A stretch of 19,424 nt of DNA. It comes from JAFDZO01 sp038225955 (GTDB lineage Bacteria > Bacteroidota > Ignavibacteria > Tepidaquicellales > Tepidaquicellaceae). The stretch's first letter is position 1. Every line of letters starts with the position of its first letter. The notes under the pieces are model-generated. The model saw nothing but the letters and a program-made list of their open reading frames with translations, searched no databases and was not told the origin of the DNA. Shown piece by piece: positions 1 through 8,792 of this stretch. Made by a program: the position numbers and the translations under genes. The stretch is taken from positions 1-19,424 of the forward strand of contig JBBRQV010000045.1 in assembly GCA_038225955.1 (NCBI GenBank). The letters run 5' to 3'.

Positions 1-1019
1 ATAATATTGCGCACGGATTTCATGATGTTGAAATAATCGAAAAGGAAGTAGGTAAAATTATTCCTTCGTATTTCCCTATTATATTAAGAAAAGGCGATAC
101 TAAAAAGAGAGAGCGAGTAAATAAACTTGCAGAGACATATGATGATTTTTTTTACAAAAACATTATTCTACTGCTGCCTAAAACTTTCGTAGAAAATTTC
201 GATTACATTTACAATTTATTCCCAATATATAGACCTGAAAAGAAAATTTTCCATGTTTCATTTATTGTATCTGAGTACATTAAAATACTTGTTGCAAAAT
301 ATGTGACTCACGGAGCTAAACTTTATTTCTATCAACATGGAAGCGGTGCAGGTGAAATAAAAGACAGATCTATTTTTCATGATTCAAGCATGGCTGATAA
401 TTATGTTACGTGGGGTTGGAAAATAAATGATACGGATATTCTTGGCAAAGCATACCGCTGTTACGGATTTCAAAAAAAATATGAGAAGCTTGAGAAAACG
501 GGGATTTATGACTGCACTCTGGCGTTTAATTTAATTCACGCAAGCGATAAGAAGTTCTACACTCCCATAACCGATTACTTTTTCTCACATCTGGATTTCA
601 AAAAGTATAAAAAAGTACTTGGGAGACCGAGACCTGTTGGGAGAATGGGAAACATGAAATCGCAATTGGATTTTATTAAGAATGAGCATTTTATGATAGA
701 TGCAGGCAAAGCCAGTATAGCAAGTATTGTTGCCTCTTCAAAAATAATGATAACGTTTAAGTGGTTCTGGCCTCAAACAGTTTTTTCCGAATGTATATAC
801 GTTGACCACCCTATAGTAGCCATGGTAATAGATTTTGATAGTACTACTATCTTTAAACCTTATTACAATTTTTTTCTTGAGCAGAAAGTTTATCACAAAA
901 CAATTGAATCGTTAGTGAATCATTTGAATACAGTTAACATTCAGGAATGGTGGAGTAAGGTTATTCAGCAGCCTATGTACAAAGCTTTTAAACACGAATT
1001 TTTGAGAGAAGTAAAATGA
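1..1019 (+). CDS. LIC12162-family putative transferase, 3' part of gene
   Basis: The frame is open from the first full codon at base 3 to the TGA at 1017-1019, so this is the last ~338 residues of a longer gene whose start lies outside the window. The GTG at 303 is internal, because clear in-frame coding sequence runs upstream of it. The key motif is YQHGSGAGE just after base 320, like the QHGG-type glycine-rich motif of the LIC12162 family of putative surface-carbohydrate transferases (about 600 residues when complete). A late segment around 750-800 (ITFKWFWPQTVFSE) also resembles that family. The enzymatic reaction is not established; transfer of a sugar in polysaccharide assembly is inferred from family and neighbours. 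Its stop overlaps the next gene's start as ATGA, indicating translational coupling to the amidotransferase trio. Confidence 0.72.
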   Translation, partial: NIAHGFHDVEIIEKEVGKIIPSYFPIILRKGDTKKRERVNKLAETYDDFFYKNIILLLPKTFVENFDYIYNLFPIYRPEKKIFHVSFIVSEYIKILVAKYVTHGAKLYFYQHGSGAGEIKDRSIFHDSSMADNYVTWGWKINDTDILGKAYRCYGFQKKYEKLEKTGIYDCTLAFNLIHASDKKFYTPITDYFFSHLDFKKYKKVLGRPRPVGRMGNMKSQLDFIKNEHFMIDAGKASIASIVASSKIMITFKWFWPQTVFSECIYVDHPIVAMVIDFDSTTIFKPYYNFFLEQKVYHKTIESLVNHLNTVNIQEWWSKVIQQPMYKAFKHEFLREVK

Positions 1020-1633
1020 TTTATATAATAAATTACGGCGTAGGAAATTTAAGCTCCATAGCAAACATCATAAAGAAAGTCGGCGGAGAGTCAGAAATCA
1101 TCAACGATGTATCTCTTCTTAAAACTGCAAGCAAAATTATTTTGCCTGGTGTTGGTGCATTCGACCACGGAATGAAAAAGCTTGCAGAGAATGGATGGAT
1201 AGATGAATTAAACGATGCAGTATTAAATCGTAAAATTCCCGTTTTAGGTATTTGTCTTGGTATGCAGCTGCTTTGCAAATCAAGTGAAGAAGGGGTTTTA
1301 CCCGGACTTGGATGGATAGATGCCGATGTAAAAAAATTCAGTTTTGCTGAAGGTTCAGATTTAAAAATCCCACACATGGGATGGAACACTGTGAAAGTAA
1401 AAAAAGAAAACCCTTTAATAAAAAATACTGAGGAAGAACAAAGATTTTATTTTGTACATTCATATAGAGTAGTGTGTAACAATCCCGAAGATACTTTAGC
1501 TACTACAAACTACGGGGTAGAATTTACATCTTCGCTTAGCCATGAAAATATTTTAGGGGCGCAATTTCATCCTGAAAAAAGCCACAGATTCGGAATGAGT
1601 TTGTTGAAAAATTTTATTGATATCACATGCTAA
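1016..1633 (+). CDS. hisH: HisH-type glutaminase subunit of sugar amidination (WbuY-like)
   Basis: Class I glutamine amidotransferase of 205 residues that should hydrolyse glutamine and pass ammonia to its HisF-like partner. The nucleophile sits in GICLGMQLL (Cys80), with His185 and Glu187 of QFHPEKS completing the triad, and the oxyanion-strand motif PGVG is at 44-47. All residues needed for glutaminase activity appear present. It starts with an ATG overlapping the previous stop (ATGA) and ends 7 bases inside the next gene. Because it is followed by a HisF paralogue and an N-acetyl sugar amidotransferase rather than by his genes, it is best read as the ammonia source for acetamidino-sugar synthesis (the WbuY role), not as a histidine enzyme. 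That reassignment rests on established knowledge of this conserved trio. Confidence 0.9.
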   Translation: MIYIINYGVGNLSSIANIIKKVGGESEIINDVSLLKTASKIILPGVGAFDHGMKKLAENGWIDELNDAVLNRKIPVLGICLGMQLLCKSSEEGVLPGLGWIDADVKKFSFAEGSDLKIPHMGWNTVKVKKENPLIKNTEEEQRFYFVHSYRVVCNNPEDTLATTNYGVEFTSSLSHENILGAQFHPEKSHRFGMSLLKNFIDITC

Positions 1634-2385
1634 AGAACAGAGTGATTCCATGTCTGCTTCTGCGTAACGGAGGACTTGTAAAAACTTTAAAATTTGCTGA
1701 CCCTAAATATGTCGGAGACCCTATTAATGCGATAAGAATATTTAACGATAAGGAAGTTGATGAGCTTATGGTTCTTGATATCACTGCAAGCAAGGAAAAG
1801 AAAGAACCAAATTATGATTTGATAGAGCAATTCGCAAGCGAATGTTTTATGCCTCTTTGTTATGGAGGCGGGGTTAAAACTGTAGAGCAGGCAAGAAAAA
1901 TTTTTGCTTTAGGTGTTGAAAAAATTTGTATTCAAACGGCAGTCTTAGAAGATTTATCGTTAATATCTGCACTCGCAGAGCAATTCGGAAATCAAAGTAT
2001 TTTAGTATCAATAGATGTCAAGAAAGACTGGCTCGGCAAAGTGAAATTATATTCCGCTGCAACAGGAAAAACAGTAAGCCGTCCTTGGACTGAATTTTTA
2101 CAGGAAGCAGTGAAATCGGGTGCAGGTGAAATTGTATTGAATGCAGTTGATAGAGACGGAACACTTAAAGGTATGGATATAGAATTAATTCAGCAGGCAA
2201 GCAAATCGATTTCAGTCCCATTAATTGCTGTCGGAGGAGCAGGAAGCTTACAGGATATAAAAACTGCAGTTGATGCAGGAGCAAGCGCAGTTTCAGCCGG
2301 AGCATTTTTTGTTTTTCAAGGTCCGCATAGAGCAGTACTTATTACATATCCGAAATATAAGGAACTTGAGCAATTATTTAATTAG
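1627..2385 (+). CDS. wbuZ: HisF paralogue for sugar acetamidino modification (WbuZ / AglZ-HisF2 family)
   Basis: TIM-barrel protein of 252 residues, closely similar in layout to the HisF cyclase subunit. It opens with RVIPCLLLRNGG, where true HisF has the catalytic Asp of 'CLD' (Asp11 by the usual numbering); here that position is Leu11. The second HisF catalytic Asp is kept (SID at 128-130), as are the phosphate-binding glycine motifs (YGGG near 79-82, GGAG near 203-206). The C-terminal FQGPHRAVLITYP stretch is also unlike histidine-pathway HisF. Together these features mark the WbuZ/HisF2 group, which probably channels ammonia from HisH to the sugar amidotransferase rather than cyclising PRFAR. 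It starts with ATG inside the end of hisH. Homology searches alone may mislabel it as hisF. Confidence 0.88.
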   Translation: MLKNRVIPCLLLRNGGLVKTLKFADPKYVGDPINAIRIFNDKEVDELMVLDITASKEKKEPNYDLIEQFASECFMPLCYGGGVKTVEQARKIFALGVEKICIQTAVLEDLSLISALAEQFGNQSILVSIDVKKDWLGKVKLYSAATGKTVSRPWTEFLQEAVKSGAGEIVLNAVDRDGTLKGMDIELIQQASKSISVPLIAVGGAGSLQDIKTAVDAGASAVSAGAFFVFQGPHRAVLITYPKYKELEQLFN

Positions 2386-2404
2386 AATTTTTTAAAAAGT
2401 TATA

Positions 2405-3565
2405 ATGAAAAAAGATTACCAAATTTGTACACGATGCGTAATGGATTCACGTGCCAAAGATTTGACGTTTGATGCTAATGGTGTTTGTAACTACTGTACA
2501 GATTTTTTAAAGAACACAAAACATATACTCCAAAAAGACCCTGTAACACAAAAAAGAGAGCTTGATATATTTATAGATAAAGTTAAAAAGAACGGTAAAG
2601 GAAAAAGATATGATTGTATAGTCGGTGTTTCAGGAGGAGTAGATAGCTCATGGGCTATAGTTGTTGCGAAACAATTGGGCTTACGTCCCTTGGCTGTTCA
2701 CATGGATAATGGATGGAATTCAGAACTAGCGCAGAATAACATTGAAAATTTAGTAAGAGGTTTAGATGTAGATTTGTACACTCATGTTATTGATTGGGAT
2801 GAGTATCGCGGTTTAATGCAGTCGTTCTTTGACGCAGATGTTATTGATGTAGAGTTGCTTTATGACAATGCAATGTTAGCTGTGATATATCAGTTGGCAG
2901 CAAAACATAAAGTAAAATATATTTTAACGGGCTACAATAAAGCTACTGAGGGGATTCCGCTTCCTCCGGGGTGGGCATGGAATAAATTTGACAAGAAAAA
3001 TATTTATGGTCTTGCTAAAAGATTTGGGAATGTTAAAATAAAAACTTTTCCTTCAATAGGTACATGGGAAAGATTGTGGTATTATTATGTGAGGCTGATA
3101 CAGCTTACCCCATTCTTGGATTATTTCCCTTACAACAAATTTCAAGCGCTTGAAGTATTGCAAAGAGATTATGCATACAAACCTTATCCGTACAAACATT
3201 ACGAATCAATCTTTACAAGATTTTATCAGGGATATATTTTGCCTGTAAAATTCAATGTGGATAAGCGCATAGTGCACTTAGCAACATTAGTTGCTGCAGG
3301 GCAGATGTCCCGTGAAGAAGCGTTGAAAGGACTTGAAGGAATTCCCTACCCTTCTGAAAAAGCATTGGAAGACGATAAAATTTATTTCTTAAAAAAGATG
3401 GGATGGACTAAGCAGCAGTTGGATGATTACTTAAAACGGCCTGAAGTTCAGCACGATGCTTATCCTTCCGAAAAGAAGTTTTACAATTTTATATTTAATC
3501 TCCCTGACCTTGTCCCTGTTTCACTTAGGGCAAAGATTACAGGATTGGTAAAAAAATTTAGATAA
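2405..3565 (+). CDS. wbuX: N-acetyl sugar amidotransferase (WbuX/WbpG/PseA family)
   Basis: 386-residue PP-loop ATPase. The N-terminus carries CTRCVMD followed by CNYC, a four-Cys pattern suited to zinc binding (within residues 8-31). The ATP-binding PP-loop SGGVDSS follows near residues 76-82, then AVHMDNGW. This family converts the N-acetyl group of a nucleotide sugar to an acetamidino group with ATP and ammonia, as for pseudaminic or legionaminic acid derivatives (PseA) and 2,3-diacetamido uronic acids (WbpG). The length matches the family. It lies 19 bases after the HisF paralogue and completes the conserved trio. The sugar substrate cannot be read from the sequence; the 2-epimerase downstream makes a mannosamine-type uronic acid a reasonable candidate. 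Confidence 0.92.
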   Translation: MKKDYQICTRCVMDSRAKDLTFDANGVCNYCTDFLKNTKHILQKDPVTQKRELDIFIDKVKKNGKGKRYDCIVGVSGGVDSSWAIVVAKQLGLRPLAVHMDNGWNSELAQNNIENLVRGLDVDLYTHVIDWDEYRGLMQSFFDADVIDVELLYDNAMLAVIYQLAAKHKVKYILTGYNKATEGIPLPPGWAWNKFDKKNIYGLAKRFGNVKIKTFPSIGTWERLWYYYVRLIQLTPFLDYFPYNKFQALEVLQRDYAYKPYPYKHYESIFTRFYQGYILPVKFNVDKRIVHLATLVAAGQMSREEALKGLEGIPYPSEKALEDDKIYFLKKMGWTKQQLDDYLKRPEVQHDAYPSEKKFYNFIFNLPDLVPVSLRAKITGLVKKFR

Positions 3566-3590
3566 ATTTTATTTAATTAATAATTCCTAA

Positions 3591-4373
3591 ATGAAAGTTG
3601 TTATATTAGCAGGTGGACTTGGTACAAGACTAATGGAAGAAACGGAAGCGCGTCCTAAGCCCATGGTGGAAATTGGCGGCAAGCCGATATTATGGCACAT
3701 TATGAAAATCTATGAGCATTGTGGTTTTAACGAATTTGTATTGTGCCTTGGCTATAAAGCAAGTTTCATCAAGGAATATTTTTATAATTATTATTTACAC
3801 AACTCAGATGTTACAATCGAATTGGAGAAAAATAAAATTGATGTGCATTACTCCAATACAGAATCTTTCAAAGTAACTTTAATCGATACGGGGTTAAATA
3901 CAAATACAGCCGGGAGAATAAAAAGAATTCAGAAGCATGTTGGCAATGAAACTTTTATGCTTACATACGGTGATGGAGTGTCTGATGTAAATATGAATGA
4001 GTTAATAAAATTTCATAAAGAGCATGGAAAAATTGCAACTCTTACAAGTGTTCAGATGCCCGGAAGATTTGGGAATATTGATATTGATACAAACGGAAGT
4101 GTAAGCGAGTTTAATGAAAAACCTGATGGCGATGGCATGTGGATTAACGGAGGATTTTTTGTTCTTGAGCCGAAAATTTTTGATTATCTTCAAGGCGATG
4201 TTGATAATGTCCAATGGGAAAATGGACCGTTGCGGGAAATTGCAAAAGACGGACAGCTTGCCGCATACAAACACACCGGCTTCTGGAAATCAATGGACGC
4301 AATGAGAGACAGATTAGAATTAGAGACAATGTGGAGCTCGGACAAAGCTCAGTGGAAAATTTGGCAAGACTAA
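3591..4373 (+). CDS. rfbF: Glucose-1-phosphate cytidylyltransferase
   Basis: 260-residue nucleotidyltransferase that makes CDP-glucose from CTP and glucose-1-phosphate, the first step toward CDP-activated deoxysugars. The N-terminal signature is GGLGTRL followed by RPKPMVEIGGKPI (residues 8-31). Further hallmarks are LTYGDGVSDV with the metal-binding Asp, PGRFGNI, FNEKP and WINGGFFVLEP. The HTGFWKSMDAMRD segment near the C-terminus separates this family from dTDP-glucose enzymes. Length is typical. The adjacent downstream CDP-glucose 4,6-dehydratase, 13 bases away, confirms the assignment. Confidence 0.95.
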   Translation: MKVVILAGGLGTRLMEETEARPKPMVEIGGKPILWHIMKIYEHCGFNEFVLCLGYKASFIKEYFYNYYLHNSDVTIELEKNKIDVHYSNTESFKVTLIDTGLNTNTAGRIKRIQKHVGNETFMLTYGDGVSDVNMNELIKFHKEHGKIATLTSVQMPGRFGNIDIDTNGSVSEFNEKPDGDGMWINGGFFVLEPKIFDYLQGDVDNVQWENGPLREIAKDGQLAAYKHTGFWKSMDAMRDRLELETMWSSDKAQWKIWQD

Positions 4374-4386
4374 GTAACCATTAAAA

Positions 4387-5463
4387 ATGAATTACACTCA
4401 CTTAGAAAAATATTATAAGGATAAAAAAGTTTTTTTAACAGGACATACGGGCTTTAAAGGTTCGTGGATGTTGTACTGGTTAAAGATGCTTGGAGCAAAA
4501 GTAAAAGGCTATGCGCTTGAACCTGAATACGAAGTAAATTTATTTGACGAAATCAAAGGTAATGCACTGTGCGACTCAATCATTGCTGACATAAGAGATA
4601 AAAATAGATTGGAAAAAGAAATTTTAGATTTCCAACCTGATTTTATTTTTCATTTAGCTGCGCAGCCGCTTGTAAGATTATCCTATGAAACTCCAACAGA
4701 AACCTTTGACGTGAATGCAATCGGTACTGCTAATGTTTTGAATGCAGTACGCTTCATGGAGAAGTCCTGCATTGTAATTTGCATTACCACAGATAAAGTT
4801 TACGAGAATAACGAATCACATCACAGATATAAAGAAAGCGATAGGCTTGGGGGATACGACCCATATAGTGCGAGCAAGGCATGCGCTGAACTAATTATCA
4901 GTTCATATAGAAATTCTTTTTTTAATATAAAAAATTATTCTACCCATAAGAAATCTATTGCAAGCGCAAGAGCAGGAAATGTTATCGGCGGCGGTGACTG
5001 GGCAAAAGATAGAATTATTCCCGATATAGTAAAAGCTCTACAGGAAGATAAACCTATTGTTGTTAGAAATCCATCTGCTATAAGACCCTGGCAGCATGTG
5101 CTTGAACCAATAGGTGGGTATTTGCAACTCGGGACTAAGATGGTTGATGATGAAATAAAATATTCCGATGCATGGAACTTCGGACCAAATATAGAAGATG
5201 ATTTAACCGTAGAAGAACTTGTGAACATTGCTCTTAAATCATGGGGCAAAGGAAAATATGAGAAGCCTTCGCTTACAAATCAACCTCATGAAGCGGGGTT
5301 GCTTAAATTAGATATATCGAAAGCTAAAGAAGAATTAAACTGGCAACCAAAGATGACTGCAAGCGAATCAATTCATTTTACTTTGGAGTGGTATAAAAGC
5401 TTTTTTGAAAGCAATGATGCTTCAGTCTTACTAACTTCTCAAATACAAAAATTTACAACTTAG
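4387..5463 (+). CDS. rfbG: CDP-glucose 4,6-dehydratase
   Basis: 358-residue extended short-chain dehydrogenase that turns CDP-glucose into CDP-4-keto-6-deoxyglucose. Visible features are the Rossmann glycine motif in FLTGHTGFKGSW (residues 16-27), HLAAQPLVRLSYE (89-101) typical of CDP-glucose dehydratases, the TTDK segment at 134-137 and the catalytic YxxxK as YSASK at 160-164. RAGNVIGGGDWAKDRIIPD is another strongly conserved stretch. It directly follows rfbF. The usual next genes for 3,6-dideoxyhexoses (the PMP-dependent dehydrase E1 and its reductase E3) are absent here, so the keto-sugar is more likely passed to the methyltransferase that follows. Confidence 0.95.
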   Translation: MNYTHLEKYYKDKKVFLTGHTGFKGSWMLYWLKMLGAKVKGYALEPEYEVNLFDEIKGNALCDSIIADIRDKNRLEKEILDFQPDFIFHLAAQPLVRLSYETPTETFDVNAIGTANVLNAVRFMEKSCIVICITTDKVYENNESHHRYKESDRLGGYDPYSASKACAELIISSYRNSFFNIKNYSTHKKSIASARAGNVIGGGDWAKDRIIPDIVKALQEDKPIVVRNPSAIRPWQHVLEPIGGYLQLGTKMVDDEIKYSDAWNFGPNIEDDLTVEELVNIALKSWGKGKYEKPSLTNQPHEAGLLKLDISKAKEELNWQPKMTASESIHFTLEWYKSFFESNDASVLLTSQIQKFTT

Positions 5464-5490
5464 AAATTTAAAATACTTAATAAAAAATAA

Positions 5491-6723
5491 ATGAAAGAAA
5501 ACGATAATTTGATAGAGATATCTTCGTGTGAAGTATGCGGCGGAAAAGAACTTCACGAAGTTTTAAATCTTGGATTGCATCCGATGTGTGACGACTTAGT
5601 TGAAGTCGGAAGTGATAGAGTTTGCAAAGAATATCAGATTGAAATTTTGTATTGCAAAACCTGCAACACAGCTCATCAAAAATATCAGATTCCAAAAACA
5701 GAATTATTTCCTAAGTCGTATCATTATCGATCTAGATTTACAGCCGACGTTCTTAACGGAATGAAGGGACTTGTAGCTGACTGCGAAAAATACCTTGGTA
5801 CATTAGAAGGGAAGAAAGTCTTAGATATAGGATGTAATGATGGAAGCTTGTTGGATTTCTTCAGAGAGAAAGGTGCTATAACAATCGGCATAGAACCAAC
5901 TGATGCATACTTAGATGCAAAAGCAAAAGGACACCGGGTCTATAATGAATTCCTTACATCAGATGCTTCAAAAATAATTTTAGATGCTGCAGGTAAGCCG
6001 GATGTAATTACATTCACAAATGTATTTGCTCACATTGAAAATTTAAAAGGTGTTTTAGATGCATTGAAAGTTTTATTGAAGCCTGAAACAATAATTGTTG
6101 TTGAAAATCATTACTTAGGTTCAGTGTTGAAGTCGAATCAGTTCGATACATTTTACCATGAGCATCCAAGAACATACAGCTATACTTCCTTTGAGCATAT
6201 TGCGCAGTCAATGGGATTGAATGTGCTTACAGTTGAATTCCCTTCGCGTTACGGTGGCAATATAAGAGTTGTAATGGGAGATAAAACAAAGCATAACATT
6301 CAGGATACAAATACCGCAGATGTAATAGAAAGAGAAAAGAAGTTTTTTGATGACTTTACCGCGATGCGAGACAGCATTGCAGTATGGGAAAAAGAAATGA
6401 CTGAAGTTATAAACGATGCGGTTGCTAAAAACGGAAAACTGAAAGCGAAAGCGTTTCCGGGAAGAGCTGCCATACTCATAAAACTTTTAGGTTTAGATAG
6501 CGATAAAATTTTCGCAGCTTATGAAAAAAACGGCTCAATGAAAATAAATCATTATTTACCGGGAACAAGAATTCCTATTTTAGCTGATGACGATTTATTT
6601 AAAACTCTTGCTGATGAAAAAATAATTTTGAATAATGCATGGCATATTAAAAAAGAGATTGCAAACTATTTAGAAGCAAACGGATTCAAAGGTGAAATTA
6701 TCAATATACTTGATAATAAATAG
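5491..6723 (+). CDS. SAM-dependent sugar C-methyltransferase (TylC3/TcaB9-like)
   Basis: 410-residue three-part methyltransferase. An N-terminal zinc-binding domain has CxxC pairs at Cys13/16 and Cys55/58 and the typical LGLHPMCDDL turn. The central SAM domain has VLDIGCNDGS at 110-119. The motif YHEH at 222-225 and the YHYRS stretch at 77-81 match active-site regions known from 3-C-methyltransferases such as TcaB9. The C-terminal domain, including HYLPGTRIPI and a NNAW segment, is the family's usual nucleotide-sugar-binding part. These enzymes methylate the carbon next to a 4-keto group. Since it directly follows rfbF-rfbG, the likely substrate is CDP-4-keto-6-deoxyglucose or a derivative, giving a branched sugar. 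The methylation position (C-3 favoured) is inferred. Confidence 0.85.
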   Translation: MKENDNLIEISSCEVCGGKELHEVLNLGLHPMCDDLVEVGSDRVCKEYQIEILYCKTCNTAHQKYQIPKTELFPKSYHYRSRFTADVLNGMKGLVADCEKYLGTLEGKKVLDIGCNDGSLLDFFREKGAITIGIEPTDAYLDAKAKGHRVYNEFLTSDASKIILDAAGKPDVITFTNVFAHIENLKGVLDALKVLLKPETIIVVENHYLGSVLKSNQFDTFYHEHPRTYSYTSFEHIAQSMGLNVLTVEFPSRYGGNIRVVMGDKTKHNIQDTNTADVIEREKKFFDDFTAMRDSIAVWEKEMTEVINDAVAKNGKLKAKAFPGRAAILIKLLGLDSDKIFAAYEKNGSMKINHYLPGTRIPILADDDLFKTLADEKIILNNAWHIKKEIANYLEANGFKGEIINILDNK

Positions 6724-6737
6724 AGAAGATTAAATTA

Positions 6738-7643
6738 ATGACAGGAATTATTGGCGCGGGATTCGGATTGTATGGTTATTTTCCTGCAGTTGTTAAAACA
6801 GAAGGCAAAGCTGCATTATTAGATGAAGCTAAAGAAATTCTAGCTTCAAGATTAGAACTTCAAAAGTACAAAGACGATGTACATTGGTTTAAAGATGTTG
6901 AAGAGATTCTCCCTTGTGTTGATAAGTTGATTGTATCTGTGCCTCCAAAAATTCAGGAAAAATATTTTGATAAAATTCTTGGGTGCAAAAATATTTCAAA
7001 TGTAGTTTTTGAGAAACCTATTGCATCAACACCGCAGCTATCACAGGAAATAATTTGCAGACTTTTAGATACCGATAAAACTTTCAGAATTGGTTACACA
7101 TTCTTATATACAGACTGGTTCAGAAATTTTAAGTTAGAATATGTGAGTGACACTGACGTAGAAATTTCATGGGAGTTTAAAGCTCATCATTATAAGCATG
7201 ATATTCAGAATTGGAAGAAATATAATTCAGATGGCGGCGGAGTAGTTAGATTTTTTGGAATACATCTATTTCCTATTCTCGTTATTTTTGGATTTACTAA
7301 GGTAATTATTTCGGAAACTCATGGTGCAGATAGCAATGATTTACAAAGTTGGAATGCTGTTTTTGAAAATACAAAAGGATTCAAATGCTCACTTTCAGTG
7401 AATTCAAATTCAGAGAACGAACATTTCAAAATTAGTACACAAGAAGAACTAATAAGCTTTGCGTCCCCTTTTGAAACAGCTAATGACACAATTCAAAATG
7501 AAGATAACAGAGTAGTGATTCTTGAAAGATTGTTGAAATCATTAGTCAACAAAAGCGAAGACGAAAGTATGTTTGTGCTGTATAAATCGTCAAACGATTT
7601 ATGGATGCAAACAGAAAAAATAAATAAGTTCGTTAAGATATAA
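6738..7643 (+). CDS. Gfo/Idh/MocA-family oxidoreductase, probable sugar ketoreductase
   Basis: 301-residue NAD(P)-dependent oxidoreductase. The N-terminus begins directly with the Rossmann motif GIIGAGFGLYGYFPA, and the family motif EKP appears in FEKPIAS near residue 92. A later DGGGVVRFFGIHLFP segment corresponds to the substrate-domain region where these enzymes place a catalytic His; His at about residue 176 is a candidate. It starts with ATG 14 bases after the methyltransferase. The context suggests it reduces the 4-keto group of the methylated CDP-6-deoxysugar, finishing the nucleotide sugar. That role is inference; members of this family also act on 3-keto sugars or oxidise UDP-HexNAcA (WbpB type). 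Confidence 0.72.
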   Translation: MTGIIGAGFGLYGYFPAVVKTEGKAALLDEAKEILASRLELQKYKDDVHWFKDVEEILPCVDKLIVSVPPKIQEKYFDKILGCKNISNVVFEKPIASTPQLSQEIICRLLDTDKTFRIGYTFLYTDWFRNFKLEYVSDTDVEISWEFKAHHYKHDIQNWKKYNSDGGGVVRFFGIHLFPILVIFGFTKVIISETHGADSNDLQSWNAVFENTKGFKCSLSVNSNSENEHFKISTQEELISFASPFETANDTIQNEDNRVVILERLLKSLVNKSEDESMFVLYKSSNDLWMQTEKINKFVKI

Positions 7644-7655
7644 TACACACTGAAA

Positions 7656-8774
7656 ATGACTCCGAAACTTTCGCTACTAATACCGACTTACAACAGGGTA
7701 AAATATTTAAAAATAATGCTGGATTCTGTTATAACACAGGTCGAGCAAAACAATTTATCTTCAGAAGTTGAAGTAATTGTTTCTGATAACTGCTCAGATG
7801 ATGGTACTCAGGATTTTATGAACGTTCTTTCTATTCAGAACCCCTACATAAAATACAGCAGAAATGAAAAAAATATCGGAGTTGTAAGAAATATTTTAAA
7901 GCTATTTGAATTAACAACAAGTAAATATTGGATGTTTTATGGAGATGATGATATTGTTTGTGAAGGGGCTTTAGTAAAGATACTTGGGATATTGGATGAA
8001 AACCCGGAAATACCAATATTTATTTTTGCACAAAAAGGTTATAAAGGTATTACAGCAAATAAGGCTATTACAGTTCATCATGCTGCAGCAGATTTTTTTT
8101 ATTACATGGGTAATATGTGTACTGCAACGAAGACGGGTTTTTTAAAAGAGAATCTTGGAAAATATTACGATAAGATTGCATCTACCTGCTGGCCTCAGAC
8201 GCATGTAATTTTATTAGAAGCTTATGCTGCAAAAATGCAGAAGCCTGTAATGTTAAACACGCTCGAGGTTTATGATTTTCAAATACCCGATGACAACAAT
8301 GTAAAGAATGCATTTTATTATTACGAAGCAGGGTTTTATAGTTTGATGCGTTTGGCTTATATGGTTTCCGATGAGTCAGGTGATAAGGAATTAGTAAAAC
8401 ATGCAGTGCATAACACAAAGAATATGAGACTTTACAGTTTCATTTTCTTTTGTCTGGACAATACTTTTTCCCATCACTTCATTGATTTACCGAAAGAGCA
8501 GGATGACTACAAAGCTATATTAAAAGAATCAAAGATGGGTTTAAGAGGAAATCATAAATTTTATGCTTATGCCTCATCTTTTGCTAGAGTAATTCCGGTG
8601 TTTATTTTTAAGTTCATTTATATGTGTTTGAATGTAATCCGAATGAAAATGCGGGGCGTAAGAATAAGTGAGACACTTAAAGAAGATAAATATATAATTC
8701 AGAACGGCAGAGCAGATAAGATGAAAAAGCTGGCAAAGAAACATGCTGTAGTACTTAATAAAGGTGATTGGTAA
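7656..8774 (+). CDS. Glycosyltransferase family 2
   Basis: 372-residue GT-A glycosyltransferase. The N-terminus LSLLIPTYNR is the classic GT2 opening, Asp44 in VSDNCSDDGT contributes to nucleotide binding, and the metal-binding DxD-type motif is the DDD of FYGDDDI (residues 97-99). A hydrophobic basic segment around 300-330 may associate with the membrane. The SDN / N-IG arrangement resembles GT2 enzymes that add 3,6-dideoxyhexoses from CDP donors (abequosyltransferase type). With the preceding CDP-sugar genes, it is a plausible transferase for the branched sugar. Donor and acceptor are not determinable from sequence alone. Confidence 0.85.
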   Translation: MTPKLSLLIPTYNRVKYLKIMLDSVITQVEQNNLSSEVEVIVSDNCSDDGTQDFMNVLSIQNPYIKYSRNEKNIGVVRNILKLFELTTSKYWMFYGDDDIVCEGALVKILGILDENPEIPIFIFAQKGYKGITANKAITVHHAAADFFYYMGNMCTATKTGFLKENLGKYYDKIASTCWPQTHVILLEAYAAKMQKPVMLNTLEVYDFQIPDDNNVKNAFYYYEAGFYSLMRLAYMVSDESGDKELVKHAVHNTKNMRLYSFIFFCLDNTFSHHFIDLPKEQDDYKAILKESKMGLRGNHKFYAYASSFARVIPVFIFKFIYMCLNVIRMKMRGVRISETLKEDKYIIQNGRADKMKKLAKKHAVVLNKGDW

Positions 8775-8792
8775 TAAGATTATATATAGTAG

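Noticed and set aside
303..1019. GTG at 303 as the start of the first gene
   Set aside because: The same frame is open and coding-like back to base 3, and the LIC12162 family is much longer, so the gene is truncated by the window edge.
1033..1389. Minus-strand open frame opposite hisH, and similar long minus-strand frames elsewhere
   Set aside because: They lie opposite well-supported genes, have unnatural composition and match no recognisable family; they are shadows of real genes.
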